Assembly: GCA_903772945.1 (NCBI GenBank) | Contig: CAICTM010000282.1 | Coordinates: forward strand, 17,304-81,303 | DNA length: 64,000 bases | From: Seminavis robusta | Taxonomy: Eukaryota > Bacillariophyta > Bacillariophyceae > Naviculales > Naviculaceae | Reading direction: 5' to 3' | Shown: piece after piece, positions 24,024 through 34,143 of the stretch | Numbering within the stretch: position 1 is the stretch's first letter | Layout: every line of letters begins with the position of its first letter | Notes under the pieces: model-generated | Told to the model about the DNA's origin: nothing | The model's database searches: none | What the model saw: only the letters and a program-made list of their open reading frames with translations | Made by a program: the position numbers and the translations under genes

Positions 24024-26258
24024 CACATCCGCGAAAACTGGATCGCGAGTGGCCAACTTCTCCACAGCTTCCACACACTTTGCCGGTAGTATCAGTTTTC
24101 TTCGAAATCTTTCTTTTCTTCGCTGGATTCTTTTTTGTCTTGGCAATGGAGATACCAGAGGAATACATGCGGCCGTCCTTTCGGTCTTGTTCCAGCTTTT
24201 CCTGGTACTCCTTGAGCTTCAAGTAAGTTTCCCTATTTCTTTTCTTTTTGTATTCGATGGTCCTTCGCTTGCTGTTTTTTTTTTTTTGATACTCCTCTTG
24301 TTGCCGCAAGAAATAGGTGGTTCCTTCCTCCATTTCCAACCCAAGGGCATGGAACAGTCTACTGAAGAACTCCTCCACACCCAACAGAGTGATGCCAACA
24401 GCAATGCAAACCCGGTTTTGGAGGGAGAGTGAACCGGCGTAGACTTTGTTCTTGGATGCGAGCCAGGCTATTGTGTTGTTGAGCGATTCATTGGCGTTAG
24501 TTGTCATGTCATGGTTTGATTCATCGAGGCGTTCCATCGTGGTAAATTGATTGAAAGGATCTACCAGTGATTCGTAGAGAGACTTGTCTTTTGTCTTGCT
24601 CCTGTACACTTTCCCACACTCACTCCTTTCCTTTTCTGACATCTCTTTACGTAAGCAGAAGTCTCCACAGAATTCATGGTTGTCGAATGTGTATTCCAGC
24701 ACGGCCTTGGCAGCATCAGCCCATTGTTCTCTAGGCATGGACGGAAGCTTTTTCAGGAAGTAGACATAGTAAGTTGTCAAACGAAGAATGTCGCCTCCAG
24801 TCATGTCGAAACTTGCTTTAACACCCTTGCCCTTTATCGCGTACAGATGGTTGCGGTATGTTTTCTTTCGGTGAGCAGGATCGGCAACAAACACTGGCTC
24901 TGGTACCGGCTAGCGAAGGTGTTCGTCTGATCTAGTCTTTGCTTTTCCCTTTTTGGTGTACCCCAGTATGGGTAGTTGTCGAGTTTATGGCGTGTCAACC
25001 AATCTTTGTTGCTCCATTTGCAATGAGCCTTCATCGTGGAGTCATCATCGGTGCAGATCTTGTCCACGGCAACATTGTGCAAGTCATACAATTCCTCAAC
25101 CATGATCAACAATGATTGGGACTCCATCCCACCGGAGCTTCCTTCATAATTGATGGTACACTCGTGCTCTGGTACGTTCAGCCCTCTGCTCAGATGGTAT
25201 TGGCACTTGCGACAGAACTTCGATCTCTGACAAATAACACATGGTTTCCCAGTGTTTGCTCCCATAATGCTGGCATGACCAGATGGTGAGTTGTATGACC
25301 GGCCACTGCCTTTCTGATTCCATCCCATATCCATTCCACCATTGATGGTCGCTCTTTGTTCTGGCCTTTCACCCTTTCTAACAGATGCCTCCCATTCCAC
25401 GAAATTTAAGTTTATTCCATGATTACTCCTGCGAACTTCCTCCACCAAATTGTCCACAAGGGCCTTGTGACAAACTTCGCAGATATGTGGAGCTAGTGCA
25501 AGTTCAATGTTGGAGAAAGACTTCTTCGACATTGTGGTGTAGTTGGGTAAGTTCAACATGGCAAGTGTCCGTTGTGCTTCAACACCACCATCTCCAGACC
25601 AAAGGAAAGCTAACACAAACTGAACGTTGCACGAAAAATCCAGGTTTGTTGTGTGGTTCGAGAGCTTTGGAAGGGTAGTCCTGGACACATCAGATTCTTT
25701 CAGTTCACCGAATGACTTGCATTCTTCATTGCCACAGGTCAACTGACCGACAGAGGCAACACACGTAGTATTGAATGTAAGCTGGACACTTGGCTGCCTG
25801 CATGTAAAACATCGTGTGTTGCCATTGACTAATTGGGATAACCCTTTGTGCTCCAGGATCAGTCGACGTGGAGTTGGTGACTTCTTCCTTGTGTCTTCCT
25901 TCACGGCTAGAGGAGAGAGGGCAGTTGCAACATTGTCGATTACTGGAGAAGGGGTTGGTTTTGGATATTCCTTCCTCTTCGGCGCTCCCATGTTCAACAT
26001 CGAATGAGCCCAACCAGGCCTCTTCGCAATGACGTCCACCCGGTTTCCGGAAGCTAACTTGTTGATTTCTCTCTGATAGTTGCTTGTTGCCTTGTTCTCA
26101 CTGATGGCAAAACAAGGCAATATGGGTGTAACTCCTCTCTGACGGCGACTTTCTCTCAATACCGGAGTTGAATCATCTCCTCCTACCACTGCCGGAGTTA
26201 CAATTTGTGGGTTGTCTGTAGAGGTTTCAGCTCCTTCCTCTTCTGAGGCAACATTCAT
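23995..26258 (-). pseudogene. DDE-type transposase, frameshifted
   Basis: Two frames: 26258 to 24834 (474 aa from ATG) and 24894 to 23995. They overlap out of phase near 24890, where DQTNTFASRYQSQ gives way to VFVADPAHRKKT. The first half has a C-x2-C region and GGMDMGWNQKGSGRSYNS with candidate catalytic Asp, then SGHASIMG, a Cys/His cluster (CVICQRSKFCRKC, H near PEHEC), GSSGGMESQ, and a second Asp in ICTDDDST. The second half has candidate Glu in NANESLNNTIAWL and ends with a zinc-knuckle-like CGSCGEVGHSR. This layout matches Mutator/Kolobok-type transposases with a Cys/His insert. Probably inactive because of the frameshift, unless -1 frameshifting joins the halves. Confidence 0.7.
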
Positions 26259-26797
26259 AACTTGCCGTTGTTTACTTTTGTTGCCACAGAATTGGCCATG
26301 GTCGCCGGTTGCCAGCTAAAATAAAAAAGAATTCCATCTCCGGGTAAAAGTCGCTGCAAACGTCAGAGACTGACTAGGTGTGGATTGACCATGGTTCAAC
26401 ATTGATTTCTATTTTAGCTATCGACTATGGACTGGACAAAACAAACTCGGGAGTAAAAGCGGGTGGTATCTCCTTAACTTGCGCTTAGCTAGCTAGAAGC
26501 AGATCCCCCTAGCTAGAAGCAGATTCCCATAGCAAGCTAGAAGCAGATACCCCTGGCTAGCTAGAAAACAAGTTATATAGCTTTCACTGGCTTTAGAGTT
26601 TTTCCTGGTAGAAGCAGACCCCCCTACTAGGATGCATGTAAATAGCTTTAGCTGGTTTAAAAGCACCATCCTAGGATACTTATTTAGTTTTTGCTGACTT
26701 ATTTGTATTCTAACCCTACCCTTATACCTGCAGGGACCACCGTAGCAGGAAAAACAATTAAAGGGGTTGAGGGCTCTGGCAGCAAGACTGCCGAGGT

Positions 26798-27810
26798 AAA
26801 GCCATTCTGAAGCCAATCGTACTCCCTACTCCTCGAAGAAGAGCTAGTGGTATAAATACAAACGTCGCTCGAGGAGTAGTCTACATTCAAATTGAGAGTT
26901 CCTCCGACATTCAAGGCCTCCTCGACTTTTCAGTAACTATTGCTATCACACTACCGGTACGCAAACAGATATCGGTACCGCACGGGAGCTACCGCAACTA
27001 TTTCAAACTATAGCTACTAGTAGCTAGCTCTACTACTACTAGCAAAGCTCGAGCTACTGGAGTATTCGCTTATTATTATTGTTTTGATGCTAAACTATCG
27101 GTACCAGGACATATAAGTATGCAAACGAGATAGTTGCTACATGTACATGTAATGGTTTCATTGCATGGCGCGCTGTGGAACCTCGGGCAGCATCAAAACG
27201 CTCGTGGATGGCACATGATGACAATTGATGTACTGTACCAGTAGCTAAGTCAATTTGGAGCAGAAACGAGCGTGGTCCGATCTGTACCGAGAGATCCAAG
27301 CGAGCGATCTACATTACTATACGGAGGCAGGGCTCATTGAGTGGCGCGTACACCGAAATGGAACGTTTTTGTACGACAAGCATGCATGCAAAGCAAGTGC
27401 ACGTTTGCTTTGCCCTAATGTTCGTGTCTTCTCTTGCTGTGGGCCACACACAATACGGTATGGATCGAGGGCTCTACTACTACTGGATTATCAAGCAACT
27501 ACATGAACCGTACGGTGTGTTCGTTGTATGGATTTTTATGCTCGTCTTCCATGAGCAGCAAAAACATGTTCTCTCTCTCTTTGGACGTACGGTTCGGGGG
27601 CACGACGTGGAACGATCCATGCGACCTCCGTGTGAGATCGAAAAACGAATGGAACGACGTGCCATGGAACTACCGTACTCGACCTACCGTTCTGAGATTG
27701 AAAAACGAATGATCGATTCGATTCCACTACCTCAAGCCATACCATACTACCCACCAACCGAACACGTATGCATGATTCGATTCATTCGATACCCTCACTC
27801 ATTCATTCAT
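26798..27810. other. Intergenic between repeat R and the MYND-RING gene
   Basis: Contains TAGCTACTAGTAGCTAGCT-rich sequence near 27010-27050 and an ATTCATTC run at 27795-27815 touching the next stop. Plus-strand frames here run antisense into the 27811-29313 gene and look like shadows. Confidence 0.5.
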
Positions 27811-29313
27811 TCATTCCTCCATGAGTTTCCTCCAGAGCGCGTAGACTTGCTGTTGGTGGATTGGATCATCATGGCCTTCGTACAAGACGGCCCGTCCCAT
27901 GACGGCTTGTGCTTGTTCCAACTGGCCCAATTGTTGATGGGACAATGCCACGTATTGGTGAATTCCCGGCGTGTGTCGATTATGTTGTTGTGTATCGAGT
28001 GCGGCTTGTCCCAGATTAATAGCACCTTGATAATTGCCGTGTTCGTAGAGACAACGACTGAATCCCATGAAAACCCGTCGTTGTTGCCGTGGCGTCAACT
28101 GGGATTGTTTCGGATAGTCCGTCATGAGTTGCTGATAGAGGGATTCTGCCGTATCCCAGTCTTGTTGGTGCGTGAGTATGTCCAGCATTTGGAGCCGACA
28201 CTCGATGAGATCGGTTTCGAGGGCAAGGAGGGATCCCTGATTCATGATTTCTAGAATTTGATTCTGGACTTGTTGCATTTTTTGATACGTAGTTTCATCG
28301 ATTGCACCCTCGTCGTCGTCCGACTCATCGTCCGTAGTCTTGTTGTTGTTCTTGTTGTTTTTACTAGTCTCACTAGAAGATTCACTCAATACCCGTCCTT
28401 GTTTCATGAGTGCATCGACCTGTTTCTTGCGCTCCACACCAGATTGCCAAATGCGCAAGTTTTGTTCTACAATTAGCATGGCTTGCTTGTAATCGCCTCG
28501 CACTGTGGCAATCTGCGAAGCAATGTAATTGGCTTGCAACGTGTCTTGATCACACGTTGGTGATTCGAGTTGTTGCAATTGTAAGAGTGCCAATTGACAC
28601 GCTGCTTCTACCTTCTTGTCGTCGTCGTGGTCGTCGTCTTTTGTATTATTCGTTTGCCAATGACAACTGGCCCGAGCCGTGTAGAGGAGTGCCTTGGAGA
28701 GGAGCGTGTCGCGACTGGTCGTAGTACTTGTAGTAGTAGTACGACAGCACGGACACTTGATTTTGTCGTTTTCAGTGATCATGGGTGGTTGATGCAAGTC
28801 TTGATACCGTTGCAAGCAAGGCACACAAAAGACATGACCACAATTGGACAGAGTCACGGGATGCACCATTTGTGGTTCTTCTGTTTCACAAATGGGACAT
28901 GCTTTCTTCTTGTCCTTACTATTACTACTACTACTAGTAGTGTTGTCATTGTCATTGTTGTTATACAACAACACTAACTTGTCCTGAACCGACTGACAAT
29001 CTTTCTTGTGATACTTCCAATGCCGTTTCTGACAGTCTTGACTGCAATAGTACACACAGTGACACTTGCCGCATCGCATAGATGGACTACTAGTACTACT
29101 ACTACTACTACTACCAACGTGCGCACAACCATCACAGACAATCAGAGACTTTGGCGGTTGCGCATTGGCGGCCAAAAGCCGATTCTTCTTTTTCTTGGCG
29201 GAAGGAGGAGGCAAACTGAAAAAGACGGCCAAACCCAGCAGACCAATCCAAAACGATATCAACGCAATCGCATTCGTACCTGTACTCACATCTAACCAGG
29301 AAAGGAGTGTCAT
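27811..29313 (-). CDS. Membrane-anchored MYND-RING protein with TPR-like C-terminus
   Basis: 500 aa, intronless, first ATG at 29313. An N-terminal helix (NAIALISFWIGLLGLAVFF, 14-32) followed by AKKKKNR looks like a signal anchor with the rest in the cytosol. MYND zinc finger: C60, C63, C81, C84, C90, C94, H102, C106. RING-HC: C139, C142, C158, H160, C163, C166, C187, C190. Asn/Ser/Asp homopolymer linkers follow each domain. Residues about 230-500 are helical, with TPR-like pairs (DWDTAESLYQQLMTDYPKQ, HGNYQGAINLGQAALD, QLGQLEQAQAVMGRAV). RING suggests E3 ubiquitin ligase activity, MYND and TPR protein binding; substrates unknown. The MYND-RING-TPR order in one short membrane protein is uncommon. 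Confidence 0.85.
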   Translation of the reverse strand: MTLLSWLDVSTGTNAIALISFWIGLLGLAVFFSLPPPSAKKKKNRLLAANAQPPKSLIVCDGCAHVGSSSSSSTSSPSMRCGKCHCVYYCSQDCQKRHWKYHKKDCQSVQDKLVLLYNNNDNDNTTSSSSNSKDKKKACPICETEEPQMVHPVTLSNCGHVFCVPCLQRYQDLHQPPMITENDKIKCPCCRTTTTSTTTSRDTLLSKALLYTARASCHWQTNNTKDDDHDDDKKVEAACQLALLQLQQLESPTCDQDTLQANYIASQIATVRGDYKQAMLIVEQNLRIWQSGVERKKQVDALMKQGRVLSESSSETSKNNKNNNKTTDDESDDDEGAIDETTYQKMQQVQNQILEIMNQGSLLALETDLIECRLQMLDILTHQQDWDTAESLYQQLMTDYPKQSQLTPRQQRRVFMGFSRCLYEHGNYQGAINLGQAALDTQQHNRHTPGIHQYVALSHQQLGQLEQAQAVMGRAVLYEGHDDPIHQQQVYALWRKLMEE

Positions 29314-29718
29314 AGTGAAACAAACAAATCAGATCAGATCAGATGCTATAGATAGATAGATAGATAGATGGGCCATGGTCGATGGTCGATGGCAAATGGT
29401 CAAGATCCATGGATGGATGGATGCGTTGAGGTTGGTGCCTTACTCAGAAAATCGATTAAATCATGGAGAACCCATCGGTACTCAAAGCGACAAAAGCCAG
29501 CTGAAACGTCATGGAACCCGCATTCTAGCATGCACCCAGGCATGCCTCCTGTTTGTATGGTCAGTCTCACATTCAAGTAGCCCTATCGTACATGTATGTG
29601 GTTTCAACACAGCATATTATTATGAAACTTATATTATGAGGCAAACATGTACTAGTAATAATATATATTAATTAAATAAATCATGAATAACAAACACAAC
29701 CATCTATTCATTCCGTTC
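29314..29718. other. Intergenic with GATA microsatellite
   Basis: A (GATA)n run lies at 29347-29370, followed by GATGGTCGATGG repeats and an A/T-rich stretch near 29650-29690. The region spans the MYND-RING promoter side and the 3' end of the receptor pseudogene. No gene seen. Confidence 0.6.
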
Positions 29719-30471
29719 AGGGTTCAGTTTGGTTCACCTCAGTTTGGTTTGCCTCACTCAGTGGCAACCAATGACCTTCACTCAGCCACACCAGCAGCTG
29801 ACCATCTCCATAGACAATTTTTTCTCCCTCCAGGTTCGGAAATGTTCTATTGTCAGAACAACTAGATACACAAGTCACAGCCACAGAGCTGGCTGCTGCA
29901 GTCAAAAGTAAGGTTGTTGGCAGAACACAAGCTCTCAGGGATAATACCAGAAAAATCATTTCCATGCAAATAGACCTGACCATATGGTGGAGGAAAGGGA
30001 ACATTGCCAAGCTCAAGGGGCACTGTTCCAGTCAAATCATTGTCATGTAGCCAAAACTGGAACAAACCCTCAGTAAACTGTCCCAGCTCTGTAGGAATGG
30101 TTCCTGCTAGGTGATTGATTTCCAAGGTCAACACAGCAACTTGCTCGCACATTCCAAATTCGCTTGGGATTGTGCCCGACAAAGCATTCGAACCAAGCCA
30201 CAAGGAATATAGCTTTGTTAGAAGGCCAAGTTCTGTTGGGATCTAGAGGGAAAAGGAGAAACTTCATGTTGTTAGAAGAAGAAGTTATTTCGACAGGGTT
30301 GACACAAAGATAGGCTTACAGTCCCAGTAAAGGAGTTTTCCGACAGTGTCAACGTGTCTATGGATGTCATGTTGTCAAGCCATCTAGGGATTGTCCCATT
30401 AAAACCCGAGTTATCCAGGTACAAAAGTATCATGTCTGTAAGAGCTGCAAGCTCATTGGGGATCTACCAGA

Positions 30472-30546
30472 CCCGAGCCCTAGCTCGTGGGTAGTCCTCA
30501 AGCACATCTCGTCTGAATCCGTTATTAGAAGTTCAGTTTTTTTTTT
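30472..30546 (+). mobile_element. SINE-like element, copy D (5'-truncated)
   Basis: 75 bp from CCCGAGCCC to GTTCAG plus oligo-T, flanked by TACCAGA (30465-30471 and 30546-30552). It lies in intron 3 of the pseudogene, and the duplicated TCTGGTA (minus) sits right at the splice acceptor CTGGTAG. Confidence 0.75.
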
Positions 30547-31312
30547 ACCAGAGTTTGCTGGTCAGATCGCAAACACTGAGAATCTATCAATGCCATTTTC
30601 ACTTACAGTACCGCTCAGAATCAGTTCACTCAGCAACAAGGCCTCTAACCCAGTTAATCGCCCAAGTTCTGTGGGAATTGTCCCAGTGAAAAAGTTGGTG
30701 TCAAGTGCCAGACCCCCCAAATTAGTCAGCAATCCCAGTTCTGTTGGTACCTGCAACATTGGAAACAGCTAGTGAGAAACACCAAACATTCACAGAGACA
30801 ACAAATTTGTACCTACTGGTCCTGTCAGCTGATTTTCTACCAAAACAATGGCTTGCAATGAGCCTGGATGGGAAAACAGGGATGATGGAATCTGGAAAAG
30901 ACAGCAATTCAAGGTGAAGAATTGGCAAGGTGAGATATTGCACCAAGCTCTCTCAGATACTCCATATATGTTGCCTCTTACAGTTCCAATCAAGGAATTG
31001 AACCCAAAGTAAACGACTCTAAGTTTTGACAAACTGCCGAGTGCTTCATGAATGGAGCCATAAAGGCTGCAAAAATTCATGGAAATAAACTCCAAATTTG
31101 AAAGTCGAGAGAGCTCTTCTGGGATTGTGCCGGTAAGGTTGAATCCATCCAATGCCAAGCTCTTGAGGTCTGTGAGCAAGTATAGCTCTGGGGGAATCCC
31201 TAATCCGATCAGGCCATTAAAGGTCAGCGAAAAGTGCTTCAGGATTCCATCTCCCTGATACAAGATGCCACCCTCTAGATATCCAGCTGGATCTTGATCA
31301 CACGGACTGTCA

Positions 31313-31582
31313 TTCCTACCATCCCTTTTTCCTTACCCCTCCTACCCCCTCAAACTTCTTTACCAACCCCAACTCTCTTCAACAAAGAGCTCGTGATTTG
31401 TGGTGAATCATGGCTCTGACCTCAGTGTACAAATCCTTAGATAGCTAACAGGCGTCGCACCCTCTCAGGAGGCCAGTGTGGCCGGTGAGCAGACTTGACT
31501 GTGGGAAATACCCGAGCCCTAGCTCGTGGGTAGTCCTCAAGCACATCTCGTCTGAATCCGTTATTAGACGTTCAGTTTTTTT
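31313..31582 (+). mobile_element. SINE-like element, copy B (full length)
   Basis: 270 bp flanked by the 19-bp duplication TTGATCACACGGACTGTCA (31294-31312 and 31583-31601). It ends ATTAGACGTTCAG plus oligo-T. It lies in a coding exon and truncates the frame after the N-cap region. Confidence 0.92.
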
Positions 31583-33045
31583 TTGATCACACGGACTGTC
31601 ACCCCAAAAAATGAAATAATAATCCTCCAGACTTGAATACCAAAGGCACTCATGAATGCTGTGGTTTAGCCAATTGTCTCTAAAGGACCATTGTTCTCCA
31701 CTGTTGGCAAAATAAAATGTTGCAAGTACAAAACGTTGCACAACTCTCTGTTCTGTAAGGTTGTGTAGGATGTCGATCTCTTCCATAAGCCATTCAAACG
31801 CCCTCGACTGGGGAGATCCTTGGTCCTCCAAAATTGCAGAGACTGTTGATTCTGGAAAAAGCGACAGCCAGGATTCTGAATAGGACGACAGTCCCTGAGA
31901 TGGGTTGCTGCTGGGTGACTCACTGGGTACGGTTGTTGGGACAAGACCTGCATTGTTCTCTTGACGTTGAGGAATCAGGATGGCAATCAAAATGAGAGTG
32001 ATGGCCAACAAGGCAATGACTCCCAAGAGCACATTGGTTTTGAAATCCTTCATCTTTTCTTCTCTGTTGTTGATGATGATGTCCAGATTGTAATCTTGTG
32101 CCTGGGGCAGATCCTGGGGGATTGTTTCATCTTGAACCAAGTTTGCCACAGCCAAACCACTATTGTCAATTTCTGGTTCGATCCTAGGTGGCTGAGCAGT
32201 CGTGGGTTCGATGTGTGTCTCTGCTGGCTCCAAATTTTCCTCTGTTGCTTGAAACTCTCCACTTGGAAAGGCTCCTGGCTGTACTTGGGGTCTTCTGTTG
32301 GCAGTAGTCCGCTCCAATCGAGGCAAAGGCATAATTCCAAAATTGTCATCATTTTGTACCCTTTCGTCCCGAGCTACATTGTTAGTGTGTATTGTGTTAG
32401 CATCAACAGTGCCGGATATATTGATCAAATTTTGTTCCTCGTGGTGGTTCTTCTGCTCAAAGGCTGACGGGGTAGCTTCGTGGCCAGGCTGGAGGCAACG
32501 TTATCTTCTGGTGGAGGCACAGTTGTGATATGCTGATTGCTCTCACCTTTGCTTTGACCTGTAGTGCTGTTTGTTTCTCCTCTTGGGTATATGATAGCTC
32601 TTTTTTCAGCTTGTAGGATAGGAGAATTGACAGTGGTAAGTTTGCTGGTTTGCCCTTGGCTGTTGTTGTTCGTAGAATCAGTCTTCACTGGTACTGCGGT
32701 GCCAGACAAATCTCCTGGATTATCTGAGGCATTTCTTCTGCTTTCGAATGGCCCACTTTTTGGATAGGCAATGTGTTGCTTTTCATGTGCCAAGAGAGCA
32801 CTGGCATTGGCAGCTGGTGGAACTTGTTCTGTCTGACAAGGTGGAACTTCTGTTGTCTGAGCAACTGTTCCACGATTTTTGGGATATGCAATGTTTCGTT
32901 TTTCTGCTGCCAACATGGATGGTTCCTCCTCTTCATTCTCCTCCTTTTCTTTCTCCTGTTCCTGTTGTCACTCATTGTGTACCTGCTCTTGGTTGTTGTT
33001 GTCAAAACCCTCCTTGCCGGGCTTCCCAGCCTCCGCTTTCTTCAT

Positions 33046-34143
33046 GGTTTCTGATGGTTTGATGGCTACCGGTAGAACTTGGTCGACGTCTTATCGTACA
33101 GTATGTTCATCTGATACCAATACTACTCATCAAGTCCATCCATGCGCAACACGCACACAGTTCGGCGTGTTACGTGCACGAGTGTCAATTGATCGATTAC
33201 TCTAAACCCCCCTTTATCTTGTTTCTTGCCATGGTTGAACATCGCAAAAGGAGATCCAAAAGGAGATGTGTACATGTCAGTCGTAGTTTTCTCCAGTCAT
33301 GGAAGCAACGTCGGTTCCTACACGGATGTAGCTAGCTGTTACTGCCGTACCGGTACAGTTTTAGGTACCAGAGGTACTGTAGTATCAGCTAATGTCGCCA
33401 CTTAACAATGACTCTTATACGTCCACTTTGCGACTATCGAGAATTAATATTGATGTGAGGTGTTAGTTCCTAGGAGACTCCACGACTTAACAACACATAT
33501 TTCCCCAAACTATCGCGAATTTTTTATCAGGGGCAGTCGGGACTACCGCGATTTTGAAGTCTTTGGCGAAACTTCAACCTCCCCGCCAGAGTGCATGGGT
33601 GTCTTATCCACCGTGTGGAAACTGGCGAGGACCAGCCTATTTTGCATTGGATCCAGGTCGGGTTACAACGCTAACCCAACCCAATGCCGAATGAATGAAT
33701 CGAAGCAGATGCAGTCTCCGTGGAACTAGTTGTAGATTAGTCGGTTTCCAAAGTTCACAGCAACTCTTTATTCTAAAGAAGGAAACCATGGTCCAGCCGA
33801 GAACAAGTATCGTAAAAGGATCGATTGAACCTGGTGCATGGAGGGCGGGCGGGTGACAGCAAGCAATTCCAGTTCCGCGTTCTCTGCTTGTGATCCGTGA
33901 TAGCGTTCCATAACGTTACCTTGTTTTCAAAAAATTATGGATGGGCCGTGTGTGTGTGTGATCCCAAGAGCACTCCTTCCGGCCATGCAGCCGTGCAGCA
34001 TTGTAGCGACCGTTCGCGGGTAAACCGTCGCAGTCGTGGCCTTATATTGGCTTCCTTTCGACAGACAGACAGACAGACACTGCGCATAAAGCAAGATTGT
34101 TGTCGTCGTAGATCCGTTTCACGTACGTGTCCTGTCCTCTCCA
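33046..34143. other. Intergenic, 1.1 kb
   Basis: Upstream of the receptor pseudogene and downstream of the glycosyltransferase. (GT)n near 33950, (GACA)n at 34061-34078. The frames here have no supported features. Confidence 0.5.

Larger units (their letters stand above)
22891..26473 (-). mobile_element. DNA transposon with TTAA target duplication (Kolobok/MULE-like)
   Basis: Left end GGAGGTACCACC and right end (reverse complement) GGAGATACCACC form short inverted repeats. TTAA flanks both ends (22887-22890, 26474-26477). The repeat copy at 53.5 kb shows the empty site with a single TTAA. The element carries a transposase on minus and a second frame on plus, convergent. TTAA duplication with GG termini suggests Kolobok; piggyBac also uses TTAA but the protein does not look like it. 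A SINE-like copy is nested inside. Superfamily assignment is tentative. Confidence 0.75.
22778..26797 (-). repeat. Dispersed repeat R, copy 1, split by a DNA transposon
   Basis: Segments 22778-22890 and 26474-26797 together match, in reverse, 53240-53620 and 51863-51955. Internal units read AGAAGCAGATACCCCT next to CTAGCTAG runs. CCTCGGCAG occurs near both ends. The transposon at 22891-26473 interrupts it; copy 2 is uninterrupted at this point. Confidence 0.8.
29719..33045 (-). pseudogene. Multi-exon LRR receptor pseudogene hit by two SINE-like insertions
   Basis: ATG 33045. Recognisable exons are 33045-30982 (broken), 30891-30817, 30750-30607, 30463-30320 and 30242-29862, all junctions phase 0 as in the intact paralogues. 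Lesions: TGA after VHNE about codon 26; a 1-nt deletion near 32488, after which HEATPSAFEQK continues in a new frame; SINE copy B in the ectodomain exon; SINE copy D in intron 3; a small insertion near 29870 giving a stop after CGCDLC, leaving an untranslated tail relic to 29719. The tail keeps three IAYPK/IIYP motif units (AAEKRNIAYPK, AHEKQHIAYPK, QAEKRAIIYPR), MPLPRLERT, QPGAF, SGLAVANLV. TM near LLGVIALLAITLILIAIL. Clearly nonfunctional as sequenced. Confidence 0.9.

Noticed and set aside
22887-26477. piggyBac assignment from TTAA
   Set aside because: Ends begin GG rather than CCC/CCY, and the transposase has the Cys/His insert and zinc knuckle of another superfamily.
27337-28254. 305-codon plus-strand frame
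   Set aside because: Runs from intergenic DNA into the antisense of the MYND-RING gene; no domain, and contains an ATTCATTC simple repeat.
31445-31570. ERLITDSDEMCLRTTHEL as a protein tail of the receptor
   Set aside because: It is translation of inserted SINE-like DNA and recurs in unrelated frames at 23.3 and 49.9 kb.
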